Positions 8,458-15,870 of a stretch of 40,194 nt of DNA are shown in pieces (within the stretch, counting starts at the first letter, position 1; every line of letters starts with the position of its first letter). Source of the DNA: Sphingomonadales bacterium (GTDB lineage: Bacteria > Pseudomonadota > Alphaproteobacteria > Sphingomonadales > Sphingomonadaceae); the NCBI GenBank assembly GCA_025356275.1, contig JANXUK010000055.1, positions 1 through 40,194 of the forward strand. Reading direction: 5' to 3'. The notes under the pieces were generated by a model that ran no database searches, was not told the DNA's origin, and worked only from the letters and a program-made list of their open reading frames with translations. The position numbers and the translations under genes were made by a program.

Positions 8458-10090
8458 TGGCGGCCTCCCCGTTTGAACCGGAATCGGGTTCCTCGTCGGC
8501 GAACCAATGCGCGCGCGCCGCCATGATGATCTCGTTGCCCTGCTCTTCGGTAAGGCCATATTCGCCGAGTACCCCGCCCTTGGCTTCCTCGGTCTTGGCC
8601 GGGGTCCGCTCGCGGCGCTGTTCGGGCTTTTCGGGGGTCCGGCGACGCTGTTCGGCGCGCTTTTTGGCGATCAGCTCGTCGGTGGCGAGGTCGGCCAGAT
8701 CGTCGAGCGTCTTGATCCCGGCCTTGCCCAGCGTCACCAGCATCGCCTCGGTCAGATGCGGGATTTCGGCCAGCGCATCCTCCACGCCCAGCTCGCGCCG
8801 GGTCTGCCGGCTGGCTTCCTCGCGGCGGTCCAGCGCCTCTTGCGCGCGACTTTGCAGTTCCTGGCCCAATTCCTCGTCGAACCCTTCGATATTGGCGATT
8901 TCGGCCAGATCGATATAGGCGACCTCCTCAAGCTCGGTGAAGCCCTCGGCCACCAGCAGCTGCGACAGCGTCTCATCGACGTCCAGCTCTTCCTCGAACA
9001 TTTTGGAGCGTTCGGCGAATTCGCGGGTGCGCTTTTCGGACGATTCCGCCTCGGTCAGGATGTCGATCGCCGAATTGGTCAGCTGACTGGCTAGCCGCAC
9101 ATTCTGCCCGCGCCGGCCGATGGCGAGGCTCAGCTGATCGTCGGGGACCACCACTTCAATGCGGCTCTCCTCCTCGTCGATCACCACGCGGCTGACGGTG
9201 GCGGGCTGGAGCGCGTTGACCACGAAAGTCGCGGTGTCCTCGCTCCACGGGATGATGTCGATTTTCTCGCCCTGCAACTCCTGAACGACGGCCTGAACCC
9301 GGCTGCCCTTCATGCCCACGCAGGCGCCGACCGGGTCGATCGACGAATCGCGGCTGATCACGCCGATTTTGGCGCGGCTGCCAGGATCGCGCGCGGCGGC
9401 CTTGATCTCGATGATATTGTCGTAAATCTCGGGCACTTCCTGCGCGAACAGTTTTTTCATAAAGTCGGGATGCGCGCGGCTGAGGAAAATCTGCGGGCCC
9501 CGGTTCTGACGCTCGACCTTGAGGATCAGCGCGCGCACCCGCTCACCCACCCGCGCCACTTCGCGGGGGATCTGGGCGTCGCGGCGGATCACCCCCTCGG
9601 CGCGCCCCAAATTAACGATGACATGGCCGAATTCGACCGATTTGATCACGCCGGTGATGATCTCGCCGGCGCGGTCCTTGTATTCGGCATATTGGCGGTC
9701 CCGCTCGGCATCGCGGACCTTTTGAAAGATCACCTGCTTGGCGCTTTGCGCATCGATGCGGCCCAAATCGACCGGCGGCAGCGGATCGACGATGAAATCG
9801 CCGACCTTGGCATCGGCCTGAAGCTTCTGCGCGGCTTTCAGATCGACCTGCTTGAAGTAATCCTCGACCTCCTCGACCACCTCGACCACGCGCCATAGCC
9901 GCAGGTCGCCGGTGCGTGGATCGAGCTTCGCGCGGATATCGTTCTCGGCGCCGTAGCGGTTGCGCGCCGATTTCTGGATCGCCTCTTCCATCGCCTCGAT
10001 GACGATGCTCTTGTCGATCATCTTTTCGGTGGCGACTGCGGTGGCAATCGCCAACAGTTCGGCGCGGTTGGCGGAAATTGCACTGGCCAT
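8438..10090 (-). CDS. nusA: Transcription termination/antitermination protein NusA
   Basis: NusA binds RNA polymerase and modulates pausing, termination and antitermination. The 550-residue protein has the N-terminal polymerase-binding domain (MASAISANRAELL, KSARNRYGAENDIRA), an S1 domain (about 135-200, GVIKSVEFGHVIVNLGRAEG), two KH domains (GACVGMKGSRVQAVVQEL; LSLAIGRRGQNVRLAS) and C-terminal acidic/helix-hairpin-helix repeats. An Arg/Glu-rich tail (KKRAEQRRRTPEKPEQ) follows. It starts three bases after the rimP stop, in the standard rimP-nusA-ylxR-infB order. Confidence 0.98.
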   Translation of the reverse strand: MASAISANRAELLAIATAVATEKMIDKSIVIEAMEEAIQKSARNRYGAENDIRAKLDPRTGDLRLWRVVEVVEEVEDYFKQVDLKAAQKLQADAKVGDFIVDPLPPVDLGRIDAQSAKQVIFQKVRDAERDRQYAEYKDRAGEIITGVIKSVEFGHVIVNLGRAEGVIRRDAQIPREVARVGERVRALILKVERQNRGPQIFLSRAHPDFMKKLFAQEVPEIYDNIIEIKAAARDPGSRAKIGVISRDSSIDPVGACVGMKGSRVQAVVQELQGEKIDIIPWSEDTATFVVNALQPATVSRVVIDEEESRIEVVVPDDQLSLAIGRRGQNVRLASQLTNSAIDILTEAESSEKRTREFAERSKMFEEELDVDETLSQLLVAEGFTELEEVAYIDLAEIANIEGFDEELGQELQSRAQEALDRREEASRQTRRELGVEDALAEIPHLTEAMLVTLGKAGIKTLDDLADLATDELIAKKRAEQRRRTPEKPEQRRERTPAKTEEAKGGVLGEYGLTEEQGNEIIMAARAHWFADEEPDSGSNGEAANAEPSL

Positions 10091-10093
10091 GGT

Positions 10094-10654
10094 CTAGTCT
10101 TCCTGTGCTTCTTCGAGTTCGTCGGCGCCGGTGGTATCCAGCGGCCGGGTGGCGGCGATCAGCCGGTCGGTCAGGACCAGCTTGGCGGAATGAACATCGG
10201 CGAGCGCGAATTGCACCCGCCCCGATTTCTTGTCGTCGAGCAGCACGGTCTCACCCTCGATCCCGATCAGCACGCCCTGCAGGGCCTTGCGATTGCCCTC
10301 CACGGGGGCGGACAGCGCGAACCGCGCCTCATGCCCGGCCCATGTCGTGTAATCCTTAATGCGCGTCAGCGGACGATCGATGCCGGGCGACGACACCTCC
10401 AGGCGATAGGCTTCCTCGATCAAAACCTCACCCGCTTCCTCGCTGGCATCCATCCGGTCGGAGATGCGGTTCGACAGCGCGGCGCATTGGTTGAGCACCA
10501 GCTGGCCGGTGGCGGGGTCCTCGGCCATGATCTGGAGCGTGACCTCCTCATCGCCAATCTCGGAACGGCCGAACACCAGCACACGCACCAGATCAAAGCC
10601 AAGGGCGGTCACCTCAGGCTCGATAATCTGGGTCAGGCGGGCGATATTGGTCAT
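10094..10654 (-). CDS. rimP: Ribosome maturation factor RimP
   Basis: RimP acts in 30S maturation. The 186-residue protein shows the family blocks: ARLTQIIEPEVTALGFDLVRV at the N-terminus, EEAYRLEVSSPGIDRPL at about residues 80-97, and the SH3-like C-terminal half (GVLIGIEGETVLLDD, VQFALADVHSAKLV). It is the first gene of the operon here; no initiator tRNA gene is visible upstream. The promoter should lie in the 200-bp gap 10655-10851, in which I recognise no clear -35/-10 pair. Confidence 0.96.
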   Translation of the reverse strand: MTNIARLTQIIEPEVTALGFDLVRVLVFGRSEIGDEEVTLQIMAEDPATGQLVLNQCAALSNRISDRMDASEEAGEVLIEEAYRLEVSSPGIDRPLTRIKDYTTWAGHEARFALSAPVEGNRKALQGVLIGIEGETVLLDDKKSGRVQFALADVHSAKLVLTDRLIAATRPLDTTGADELEEAQED

Positions 10655-10800
10655 TGATGTTCCGTAAATCCGAAAAGCCGCCCCGACAAAGCCGCATCGC
10701 GCCGGCCCCTTGCGGCGCCAGCCCGTCGTTGCGTTACCAATGTCGGGAATGGCGCCTCACTAAGCGCCGTTTCCGCGAAAAGCAAGGACAGTTTGTTGCC

Positions 10801-10845
10801 GCATCGCCGATGGCCAAAGGCGGGCCCCACTTTTTGGCGCGATGC
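10801..10845. repeat. Diverged copy of repeat family A
   Basis: The segment gcatcgccgatggccaaagg followed by cgggccccactttttggcgc and gatgc aligns along its length with the 46-bp core of family A (see 13677-13743), differing mainly in the loop and lacking the flanking CTAG ends. It still folds, by gcatcg/cgatgc and gccaaa/tttggc pairing. It lies in the gap between rimP and pspF, just past the pspF stop, and may serve as a terminator-like hairpin. Confidence 0.7.
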
Positions 10846-10851
10846 TTGGCA

Positions 10852-11874
10852 TCACCGCTCGGCCAGCGCATGCTTTTTCATGCAATGCCGCAGCTGATCG
10901 TAACTGAGCCCCAGCGCTCTGGCGGTGTGCCGCTGGTTGAAGCGGTGCCGCGCCAGCGCCGCTTCCAATATCGCCCGCTCATGCGCATCGACCGCGCCGC
11001 GCAGGTCGGTGACATCCGCGTGATCGGGAACCGCATGCACCCGGTCCGGAGCAGCCGCCGATCCCGGCGCGGACGCAGCCTCCGGCTTCCACGGGCTGTC
11101 GAACGGATCGAAGGTGATGTCGGCCACCGGCGCGGCGTGATTGGCCCAGCGGTACACCGCGCGCTCCGTAACATTGCGCAGTTCGCGGACATTGCCCGGC
11201 CAGCCATAAGCGGCCAGCGCCGCCATCGCCGCCGGCGCAAACCCCGGCCAGCGGTCCCAGCCCAGCTCCGACGCCATCCGCCGCCCGAAATACTCGGCCA
11301 GCACAGCGACATCGCCCCCATTCTCATCGACGCGCGCGCGCAATGGCGGCAGGGTGATCACCTCGAAGCTCAGCCGGTCGAGCAGATCGGGGCGGAAGCG
11401 GCCGCAGGTGGTCAACGCCGGCAGGTCCTCATTGGTCGCCGCCACGATCCGCACATCGACCCGGATCGCGCGCGACGAGCCGATGCGATTGACCTCGCCA
11501 TATTCGATGACCCGCAACAATCTCTCCTGCGCGCCCATCGACAGCGTGGCGAGTTCGTCGAGGAACAGCGTGCCGCCGTCGGCCTCCTCAAAGCGCCCCA
11601 TTCGCGCACGGGTCGCGCCGGTGAAGGCGCCCGCCTCATGCCCGAACAGCTCGGCCTCGATCAGCGTCTCGGGCAGGGCCGCGCAATTGAGCGTAATCAT
11701 CGGCTGATCCCAGCGCGGGCTGAGCCGGTGAAGCCGCTCCGCGATCAGCTCCTTGCCGGTGCCCCGCTCCCCGATCACCAGTATCGGGCGGCGCAAGGCG
11801 GCGGCGCGGCTGGCCCGCTCCACCGCGTCGAGAAAGGCCGAGGATTGGCCGATGAATTGGGCTTCGCGCTCCAT
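10852..11874 (-). CDS. pspF: Phage shock protein operon activator PspF (sigma-54 enhancer-binding protein)
   Basis: A 340-residue AAA+ activator without an N-terminal receiver domain, as expected for PspF. Walker A GERGTGKE is at 35-42, the sigma-54-contacting GAFTGA loop is intact at 82-87, Walker B LFLDEL is at 103-108, and the C-terminal Fis-type helix-turn-helix is RHTARALGLSYDQLRHCMKK. In known systems PspA binds and inhibits PspF, and membrane stress releases it. It is divergent from pspA and faces the sigma-54 promoter at 11975-11990. ATG 11872-11874 is preferred; the open frame allows 12 more residues, but neither start has a clear ribosome-binding site. Confidence 0.93.
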   Translation of the reverse strand: MEREAQFIGQSSAFLDAVERASRAAALRRPILVIGERGTGKELIAERLHRLSPRWDQPMITLNCAALPETLIEAELFGHEAGAFTGATRARMGRFEEADGGTLFLDELATLSMGAQERLLRVIEYGEVNRIGSSRAIRVDVRIVAATNEDLPALTTCGRFRPDLLDRLSFEVITLPPLRARVDENGGDVAVLAEYFGRRMASELGWDRWPGFAPAAMAALAAYGWPGNVRELRNVTERAVYRWANHAAPVADITFDPFDSPWKPEAASAPGSAAAPDRVHAVPDHADVTDLRGAVDAHERAILEAALARHRFNQRHTARALGLSYDQLRHCMKKHALAER

Positions 11875-11974
11875 TGCCAAAATGTAGCAGTTTTTGCCGA
11901 GCATTAGCAATTATCACCATCGCCTGATCGCGGCAAAATAGTCAAAACCGCGCAATTCCGCCATGCAGTCGATC

Positions 11975-11990
11975 TGGCACGGCGCTTGCG
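11975..11990 (+). promoter_or_regulatory. Sigma-54 promoter for the psp operon
   Basis: TGGCACGGCGCTTGCG matches the sigma-54 consensus TGGCACG-N4-TTGCW with GG at 11976-11977 and GC at 11988-11989, exactly ten bases between them. Transcription would start near 12001, 268 bases before the pspA start codon. The gene for its expected activator, PspF, is divergent and ends its 5' side about 100 bp away, so activator sites should lie between 11875 and 11970. Confidence 0.9.
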
Positions 11991-12000
11991 ATGAACGTCA

Positions 12001-12268
12001 CATGACCAATTCCGCCACCGACCTCTCCGCCCTCCAAGACAGCGCTGGCATACCCCTGCCGGCGGCTGAAGGGCTCGATGCGGAGGAACTGAGGCCGGAG
12101 CGGCTGGCACCACCTGCCGCTCCGGCCTCCTTCTTGGCCCCCATCACCGTCCCGCCCCGTCGCCATTCACGGCTTGACAGAGCGCTGGAAAACCTCCGTC
12201 AACCGGCCACGCCAACGCACCATACCGCCCCGAACACCACATCGCCTTATTACACCGGAGCCACCGCC
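12001..12268 (+). other. Long psp leader with an in-frame open reading frame
   Basis: Between the inferred sigma-54 start site and the pspA ATG lies a 268-base leader. An ATG at 12002-12004, right at the inferred transcript start, opens a frame that runs without a stop into pspA (MTNSATDLSALQDSAGIPLP...). The encoded stretch is Pro/Ala/Thr-rich and unlike PspA. It may be plain GC-rich leader sequence or a leaderless N-terminal extension; the first is more likely. Confidence 0.4.
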
Positions 12269-12973
12269 ATGAGCATCTTCTCCCGCACCCGCGACATCAT
12301 CGCCGCCAATTTCTCCGACCTGCTCGAAAAGGCCGAGGACCCGACCAAGATGATCCGCATGATCATCCTCGAGATGGAGGAAACGCTGGTCGATGTCCGC
12401 GCCAGCGCGGCGCGCACCATCGCCGACCAGAAGGAGATGAACCGCCATGTCGCCAAGCTCGACCGGCTTCAGGCCGATTGGGCCGACAAGGCGCAATTGG
12501 CACTGAGCAAGGACCGCGACGATCTGGCGCGCGGCGCGCTGCTCGAAAAGCGCAAGGCGTCGGACATGGCGGGCCAGCTCAAGGCCGAGATCGCGGTGCT
12601 CAACGATTCGCTGCGCGCCTATGAGACCGATATCGACAAGCTGCAAAACCGCTTGCGCGAGGCGCGGTCCAAGCAAACCGCCATCGCCGCCCGGCTGGAA
12701 AGCGCCGAAAACCGCGTCAAGCTGCGTACGCTGCTGGCAAGCGAGCGGGTAGATGAGGCGCTGGCGCGGTTCGATGCGCTGGAACGCCGCGCCGATTATG
12801 CCGAAGGACACGCCGACTCGCTGCGTCTGGCCGAGGGTCACCGGCCCAGCCTCGCCGACGAAATCTCCGCGCTGGCGAGCCATGACAAGATCGACGAAGA
12901 GCTGATGGCGATGAAGGCCGCCCTAGCCTCTGACAAACTAGCCTCTGACAAATCCGCCGGCCGGGAGGGTTGA
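12269..12973 (+). CDS. pspA: Phage shock protein A (PspA/IM30 family)
   Basis: PspA is a peripheral inner-membrane coiled-coil protein that oligomerises on stressed membranes and holds PspF inactive. The 234-residue product begins MSIFSRTRDIIAANFSDLLE, continues with KMIRMIILEMEETLVDVRAS and is helical throughout. GGAG lies eight bases before ATG 12269-12271. Near the C-terminus a 15-bp sequence (ctagcctctgacaaa) is repeated in tandem at 12923-12952, encoding LASDK twice. pspB follows after four bases. Confidence 0.96.
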   Translation: MSIFSRTRDIIAANFSDLLEKAEDPTKMIRMIILEMEETLVDVRASAARTIADQKEMNRHVAKLDRLQADWADKAQLALSKDRDDLARGALLEKRKASDMAGQLKAEIAVLNDSLRAYETDIDKLQNRLREARSKQTAIAARLESAENRVKLRTLLASERVDEALARFDALERRADYAEGHADSLRLAEGHRPSLADEISALASHDKIDEELMAMKAALASDKLASDKSAGREG

Positions 12974-12977
12974 GCGC

Positions 12978-13271
12978 ATGGAAGATGTCATCATCCCGCT
13001 GATCACCGTCCCCACCATGTTCATCGGACTGCCGTGGCTGATCCTGCATTACGTCACCCGCTGGAAAACCGGCGCCACGCTGACCAACAAGGACGAGGCG
13101 CTGCTGGAGGAATTATACCAGCTGGCGCGCCGGCTGAACGACCGGATGGATACGGTTGAGCGGCTGGTCAGCGCCGATCATCCGGACTTCACCCGCGCGC
13201 TGCCCCAAACCGAGCCCGCGCAAACCCGCTTCACCGCGCCCGTCCGCAATTTGTCCGAAAGGCCGCAGTAA
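12978..13271 (+). CDS. pspB: Phage shock protein B
   Basis: A 97-residue membrane protein with an N-terminal transmembrane helix (LITVPTMFIGLPWLILHYVT, about 8-27), then a short helical region LLEELYQLARRLNDRMDTVERLVSADHPD with the PspB-type R..T.ER...A.HP ending. The C-terminus extends about 20 residues past that motif. PspB works with PspC to sense membrane stress and relieve PspA inhibition of PspF. Its stop codon overlaps the pspC start by one base (TAATG). Confidence 0.9.
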   Translation: MEDVIIPLITVPTMFIGLPWLILHYVTRWKTGATLTNKDEALLEELYQLARRLNDRMDTVERLVSADHPDFTRALPQTEPAQTRFTAPVRNLSERPQ

Positions 13272-13642
13272 TGACCACCGACCGCACCCGTTTCTACCGC
13301 GATAAGCGCAACGGCAAGTTTCTGGGCGTCTGCGCCGGGATCGCCGATTACACCGGGGTCAATGTGCTGTGGATCCGGATCGCGACGGTGATCCTGTCGC
13401 TGCACGGCATCGGCTGGCTGATCTATCTGGGCATCGGCATGCTGGCCGATGAAAAGCCCGAGGGCCTTTACACCGACCGCCAGGAGCAACAATTCTGGCA
13501 GGGCGTCCGCCAGAGCCCTTCGCGCACCGCACGCGAGGTGCGCGGCCAATTCCGCGAGATCGATCAGCGACTGGCCTCGGTCGAAGCCTATTACGTCTCG
13601 GCCAATCCGCGCCTGGCCGACGAGATCGAGCGCTTGCGCTAG
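13271..13642 (+). CDS. pspC: Phage shock protein C
   Basis: A 123-residue PspC-domain protein: FYRDKRNGKFLGVCAGIADY at residues 8-27 followed by the hydrophobic helix ATVILSLHGIGWLIYLGIGM, then a charged helical tail ending ADEIERLR. It is the membrane sensor partner of PspB. The TAG stop (13640-13642) lies inside the CTAG that begins the repeat at 13639, so the repeat supplies the stop codon. Confidence 0.93.
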   Translation: MTTDRTRFYRDKRNGKFLGVCAGIADYTGVNVLWIRIATVILSLHGIGWLIYLGIGMLADEKPEGLYTDRQEQQFWQGVRQSPSRTAREVRGQFREIDQRLASVEAYYVSANPRLADEIERLR

Positions 13643-13680
13643 AGCAAGATGCGATAAAACAGAATCGCATCTTGCTCTAG
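13639..13680. repeat. Palindromic repeat family B, copy 1
   Basis: A 42-bp near-perfect palindrome: ctagagcaagatgcgatt... with its exact complement ...aatcgcatcttgctctag around a short A-rich loop. It begins at the pspC stop and ends in a CTAG shared with the next element. The copies at 24329-24370 (identical by eye) and 30615-30656 (slightly changed) have the same bounds. Confidence 0.93.
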
Positions 13681-13743
13681 AGTCTTTGTTTTCGCATCGT
13701 TTATTGCCAAAAACCGGTACCCACTTTTTGGCACGATGCGCTA
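13677..13743. repeat. Palindromic repeat family A, copy 1
   Basis: From CTAG 13677-13680 through agtctttgttttc, gcatcg, tgccaaaaa, ccggtaccc, ttttggca, cgatgc to a changed right end (gctaaa instead of ctctag). The outer gcatcg/cgatgc and inner tgccaaaaa/tttttggca pair, giving a hairpin with a one-sided bulge. Other copies: 20379-20446, 20443-20510, 24367-24433, 30818-30885 and a diverged one at 10801-10845. It separates pspC from the PspB-like genes. Confidence 0.93.
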
Positions 13744-13769
13744 AAGTATTTCAGGGAGGGGGAATTGTT

Positions 13770-14066
13770 ATGGGCGAACTTATTGGCCTGGCCGGAACCA
13801 CAGCGCCGTTCCTGATGGTCTGCTTCATCGTGTGGACCAAGCATCAGCGCAAGATGGCCGAAATGCAGGTCGGCAATGGCGCCGATCAGGCCACGCAACT
13901 GGCCGCGCAATATGCCAGCCAGAACCGCGCGCTGGAGGATCGGGTGCGGGTGCTGGAGCGTATCGTGACCGACAAGGGCTATGATCTGGGATCGCAGATC
14001 GAGGCGCTGCGCGAACCTGTGGCCATCGCTGCTCCGCGCAGCACCGGCCGGGATAGTGCGCTGTGA
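13770..14066 (+). CDS. PspB-like small membrane protein 1
   Basis: A 98-residue protein with an N-terminal transmembrane segment (ELIGLAGTTAPFLMVCFIVW) and a coiled-coil tail AAQYASQNRALEDRVRVLER then IVTDKGYDLGSQIEALRE. The RVRVLERI motif recalls the C-terminal R..LERI of PspB. A strong GGGAGGGGG precedes the ATG at 13770-13772. It overlaps the next gene by four bases (GTGA). Probably co-transcribed with the psp genes despite the A/B repeats between. Function inferred only from resemblance and context. Confidence 0.8.
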   Translation: MGELIGLAGTTAPFLMVCFIVWTKHQRKMAEMQVGNGADQATQLAAQYASQNRALEDRVRVLERIVTDKGYDLGSQIEALREPVAIAAPRSTGRDSAL

Positions 14067-14335
14067 GCGCCGGTGATGTCATCGGGCTGGGCATTATGTT
14101 TGTCGGGATCATCGCCATCGCGGGGATGCTGGCCGGTGCCTATCAACAGAGACTGAAGTTCAAGGGGCGCGAGCTGGAACTGTTCGCCGGCCAGACCGCC
14201 GAGAAGGCCGCGCAATATGCCGCGCATAACGAGCGGCTGGAGCAGCGCATCCGCGTGCTGGAACGCATCACCACCGACCGCGCCGCCGGGCTGATGGGCG
14301 AGATCGAGGATTTGCGCGACAAGCCACTCAACTAG
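14063..14335 (+). CDS. PspB-like small membrane protein 2
   Basis: A 90-residue protein starting at GTG 14063-14065, overlapping the previous stop (GTGA). One transmembrane helix (GDVIGLGIMFVGIIAIAGML) precedes a charged helix and the coiled coil AAQYAAHNERLEQRIRVLER then ITTDRAAGLMGEIEDLRD. The AAQYAxxNxxLExRxRVLER pattern is shared with protein 1, so the two look like a tandem duplication. Role unknown; membrane-stress sensing alongside PspBC is the contextual guess. Confidence 0.8.
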   Translation: MSAGDVIGLGIMFVGIIAIAGMLAGAYQQRLKFKGRELELFAGQTAEKAAQYAAHNERLEQRIRVLERITTDRAAGLMGEIEDLRDKPLN

Positions 14336-14391
14336 GCCGCTGGACTAGGACACTCAGCTAAAGCCGGCTCAACCGAATTTGGGGAATTTCG

Positions 14392-14679
14392 ATGAATATG
14401 TGGGAAGCTGTCGTGGTGATCGTGGCGGTCATATCCTTCGCCAAGGTAGCGCGATATCGTGCGATCTCGGGCTTTGGCGGGCGGCGCGGCAATACCGGCT
14501 ATGACCAGCCGGCCGCTCTGCCTGGCCCGGAGCATCAGGCGCTGATCCGCGAGAACGCCGATCTGCGCCGCGATCTGGGCGAATTGCGCGAGCGGGTGCA
14601 GGTGCTCGAACGCATCGCCACCGATAACCGTCATGCACAAAGCATCTCGGACGAGATCGAGGCTTTGCGCGGGCGATAG
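14392..14679 (+). CDS. PspB-like small membrane protein 3
   Basis: A 95-residue protein. The N-terminus MNMWEAVVVIVAVISFAKVA is a short membrane helix, then a Gly/Arg-rich linker, then the coiled coil ALIRENADLRRDLGELRERV followed by QVLERIATDNRHAQSISDEI and EALRGR. The RVQVLERIATD...IEALR block aligns with proteins 1 and 2 of this array. A GGGGAA precedes the ATG by eight bases. Fifty-six bases separate it from protein 2. Confidence 0.78.
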   Translation: MNMWEAVVVIVAVISFAKVARYRAISGFGGRRGNTGYDQPAALPGPEHQALIRENADLRRDLGELRERVQVLERIATDNRHAQSISDEIEALRGR

Positions 14680-14708
14680 AGGCGTTCTCGTGCCACGGGA
14701 GGTTTAAC

Positions 14709-14981
14709 ATGGCGCATATGATGGATTTGCAGGCATCGCTGATCTTCGCCGCCGCCGCGCTGCTGGCTCTGGCGATGGTGGTGGGCGCAGTATTGCGCGG
14801 CTGGCAGGGCTGGCTGGCGTTGAAGGCAGGCGAACTGGCGCTGCACACCGGCCCCCGACGGTTCGACGACACCCCCGAGCGCAGCGGCGGCTCCAGCCTG
14901 GGCATGAACCGCATCGAACTGGCCGACCTGCGCGAACGCGTGCGCCAGCTGGAGGCGATTGCCGCCGGGGTCGATCTGTAA
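14709..14981 (+). CDS. PspB-like small membrane protein 4
   Basis: A 90-residue protein with a longer hydrophobic N-terminal segment (ASLIFAAAALLALAMVVGAV, about 9-28), a GLALKAGELALH-like amphipathic stretch recalling protein 2 (KFKGRELELF), and a short C-terminal coil ELADLRERVRQLEAIAAG. It is the most diverged of the four: the final TD...IEALR part is missing. GGGAGG lies six bases before the ATG. It ends the psp-linked cluster; repeat D1 follows. Confidence 0.75.
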   Translation: MAHMMDLQASLIFAAAALLALAMVVGAVLRGWQGWLALKAGELALHTGPRRFDDTPERSGGSSLGMNRIELADLRERVRQLEAIAAGVDL

Positions 14982-15030
14982 CAGGCCTGATTCCATCCGG
15001 CGCGGAGTCATTTGCCGCCTGACGGCGGGA

Positions 15031-15154
15031 AAGCCTGTGCCATTCCGCGCCCCCTCCCGACCTTCCACAAAGTACATACTGGATGGGAGGTCGGGAGGGG
15101 GCGCGGGATGGCACAGGCTCCTAAACCGAAAAGCGGTCTTTCGCGCTTTTCGCC
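15031..15154. repeat. Repeat family D, copy 1 (large double hairpin)
   Basis: An approximately 35-bp arm (gcctgtgccattccgcgccc, continuing ccctcccgacc) at 15033-15066 is inverted at 15084-15118 (gggaggtcgggagggggcgc, then gggatggcacaggc), around an 18-bp loop. A second hairpin, cgaaaagcg...cgcttttcg, follows at 15127-15153. The copies at 24450-24569 and 40120-40194 share both parts. It lies between the last PspB-like gene and sufE, where it could end transcription. No CTAG ends, so distinct from families A-C. Confidence 0.9.
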
Positions 15155-15201
15155 AAACCAACGCGATAGATTTTTGCCCCGCCCCGGTTTACGGCGCCGT
15201 C

Positions 15202-15612
15202 ATGCGCAGCCTTGACGATATTTACGAGGAATATGAATTCCTCGAAGCCGATGACCGTTACCGCCTGCTGATCGAGCTTGGCCGCGATCTGGCGCCGATG
15301 CCCGAACCGCTGAAAACCGAAGCGACGCGGGTAGCGGGCTGTTCGGCCAGCGTCTGGGTCTATCCCACCGAAGCGGCGACCCGGCTGCATTTCCTCGCCG
15401 ACAGCAATGCTGCGATCACCAAGGGCATCATCGCGCTGGTGCTGAGCGCGGTACAGGATCGCCCGGCTGCCGAGGTCGCAGATATGGACATTGCCGCAGC
15501 GCTGGCGCGGTTCGATCTGCAGGGCCAACTGTCGTCGAACCGCACCCAGGGCGTGCCCAACATGATCGCGCTGATCCGCGCGCATGCAGCGCGGCTTGCC
15601 GTAAGCAGTTGA
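15202..15612 (+). CDS. sufE: SufE-family cysteine desulfurase sulfur acceptor
   Basis: SufE takes sulfur from the SufS cysteine desulfurase and passes it to the iron-sulfur scaffold. The 136-residue protein has the family layout: SLDDIYEEYEFLEADDRYRL, then TEATRVAGCSASVWV with the sulfur-accepting Cys at residue 47, and a C-terminal SNRTQGVPNMIALIRAHA. The ATG at 15202-15204 is chosen over the longer frame, which runs through repeat D1. No sufBCDS genes are in the window, so it stands alone here. The TGA stop ends one base before the CTAG of a C-family repeat. Confidence 0.93.
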   Translation: MRSLDDIYEEYEFLEADDRYRLLIELGRDLAPMPEPLKTEATRVAGCSASVWVYPTEAATRLHFLADSNAAITKGIIALVLSAVQDRPAAEVADMDIAAALARFDLQGQLSSNRTQGVPNMIALIRAHAARLAVSS

Positions 15613-15613
15613 G

Positions 15614-15691
15614 CTAGTGGTTCATTTCCGACATTTGCATCCCTTTGGGCAAGGGCAGAGGCAAATGTCGCAAAAACATAAGAACCACTAG
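15614..15691. repeat. Palindromic repeat family C, copy a
   Basis: Bounded by ctagtggttc and gaaccactag with inner arms gacatttgcatccctttg and aggcaaatgtcg, giving an imperfect hairpin of about 78 bp. It starts one base after the sufE stop. Its arm sequence differs from copies b and d, and is the same subtype as 30745-30821. A 14-bp AT spacer follows. Confidence 0.88.
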
Positions 15692-15705
15692 ATATTATAT
15701 TGTTT

Positions 15706-15784
15706 CTAGTGGATTTTATGATTTTGACATTTGCAGACCCATCCCAACCGCAAGGGGATGCAAATGTCAAAATCAATCCACTAG
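15706..15784. repeat. Palindromic repeat family C, copy b
   Basis: A 79-bp element bounded by ctagtggatt and aatccactag, with inner arms gattttgacatttgca and tgcaaatgtcaaaatc. It is nearly identical to copy d (15871-15949) and to 21962-22040. Its terminal CTAG (15781-15784) is at the same time the first CTAG of copy c. Confidence 0.92.
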
Positions 15785-15858
15785 TGGTCCGATTCTGACA
15801 TTCGATACCGTTTGAGGCCAAGTCGCGCTCGAATGTCAGAATCTTTTCGGACCACTAG
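15781..15858. repeat. Palindromic repeat family C, copy c
   Basis: A 78-bp element bounded by ctagtggtccgattctgaca and its complement tgtcagaatc...ggaccactag, with a central gataccgtttgaggccaagt. It is nearly identical to 21872-21949. It is joined to copy b through one shared CTAG and separated from copy d by 12 AT-rich bases. Confidence 0.92.
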
Positions 15859-15870
15859 AAAATTTTGATT

